From Ammopiptanthus mongolicus (lineage: Eukaryota; Streptophyta; Magnoliopsida; Fabales; Fabaceae), in NCBI GenBank assembly GCA_039655645.1, contig CM077350.1, positions 11,110,318 to 11,174,317 of the forward strand: a stretch of DNA of 64,000 nt, written 5' to 3'. Shown here in pieces: positions 63,757 to 64,000 of this stretch. A program made the translations under genes and the position numbers. Position 1 is the first letter of the stretch, and each line of letters starts with the position of its first letter. The notes under the pieces are model-generated. The model worked only from the letters and a program-made list of their open reading frames with translations. It was not told the DNA's origin and did no database searches.

Positions 63757-64000
63757 TGTTGAGAAAGAGAGAACGAGAAAGCAAATGATAGAATCCGTGT
63801 GTTACCCAGCGGAGCTCTTTTATTTATATATAATGAATCGTAATAGATAAAAAATATTAACGCTACCCTATTTTCTATATTTACATTATACTATTAAACC
63901 ATAACTACTTATTTACATCATTTCTAACAATCCCCGTCAAACTAGAGCATATAAATCATATGCACCAAGCTTGTTACATATATAGCTTATACGAGGACCC
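63757..64000 (-). mobile_element. Copia L 3' end, runs off window
   Basis: LTR 63757-63929 (TGTTGAGAAAGAG...TTTCTAACA), then the polypurine complement 'atccccgtcaaa' and the end of RNase H on the minus strand. It interrupts copia J. The rest lies beyond the right edge. Confidence 0.7.

Overview
The window is nuclear DNA of a flowering plant, most likely a eudicot and possibly a legume. The evidence is GT-AG introns, a plant-type SEC23 gene, many Ty1/copia elements primed by initiator tRNA-Met (TGGTATC...), L1 LINEs, hAT and Tourist-type MITEs, and an Au-like SINE. The legume guess is weak. The only host protein-coding gene I can support is SEC23 on the + strand. It encodes the COPII inner-coat subunit and Sar1 GAP. 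Ten exons (10212-61471) read in frame for 681 codons, and the last ~90 codons lie beyond the right edge.

Layout. 1-3960: remains of a SIRE/Maximus-like LTR, a hAT remnant, and a ~242-bp TATA-bearing module repeated in tandem. 3964-4560: Tourist-like MITE. 4760-9605: minus-strand L1 LINE, split by a 1,784-bp solo LTR (7638-9421). 9606-10211: SEC23 upstream region with an AT-rich promoter, a possible TATA box and a short uORF. 10212-11208: SEC23 exons 1-2.

Intron 2 (11209-31344, 20.1 kb): L1 fragments; one plus-strand L1 is split by a 7.5-kb hAT element, which contains a second hAT-like element and copia A (15750-21203). The same L1 is also cut by an 850-bp hAT element and a 304-bp Tourist MITE. 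Copia B (25110-30264, minus) sits inside a palindrome formed by two hAT ends.

Intron 3 (31507-55444, 23.9 kb): a retrotransposon nest. A minus-strand copia (D) is interrupted by copia C (33430-38447, LTRs ~99% identical), by copia E (38986-43176, integrase lost), by a 184-bp hAT MITE and by a non-autonomous LTR element F (44655-47042). F itself carries a 616-bp foldback element. Fragments G, H, M and I follow, and the LTR of I lies within ~270 bp of the exon 4 splice acceptor.

Exons 4-10 (55445-61471) are separated by more ordinary introns, one of which uses a GC donor. Intron 10 is open at the right edge and holds another nest (K, J, L).

Two processes are visible. The host gene keeps a clean reading frame and splice sites. 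Mobile elements have expanded introns 2 and 3 to about 44 kb, with insertion order readable from target-site duplications. Most elements are broken by stops, frameshifts or deletions. Element boundaries are read by eye from terminal repeats and duplications, and lineage names are family-level guesses.
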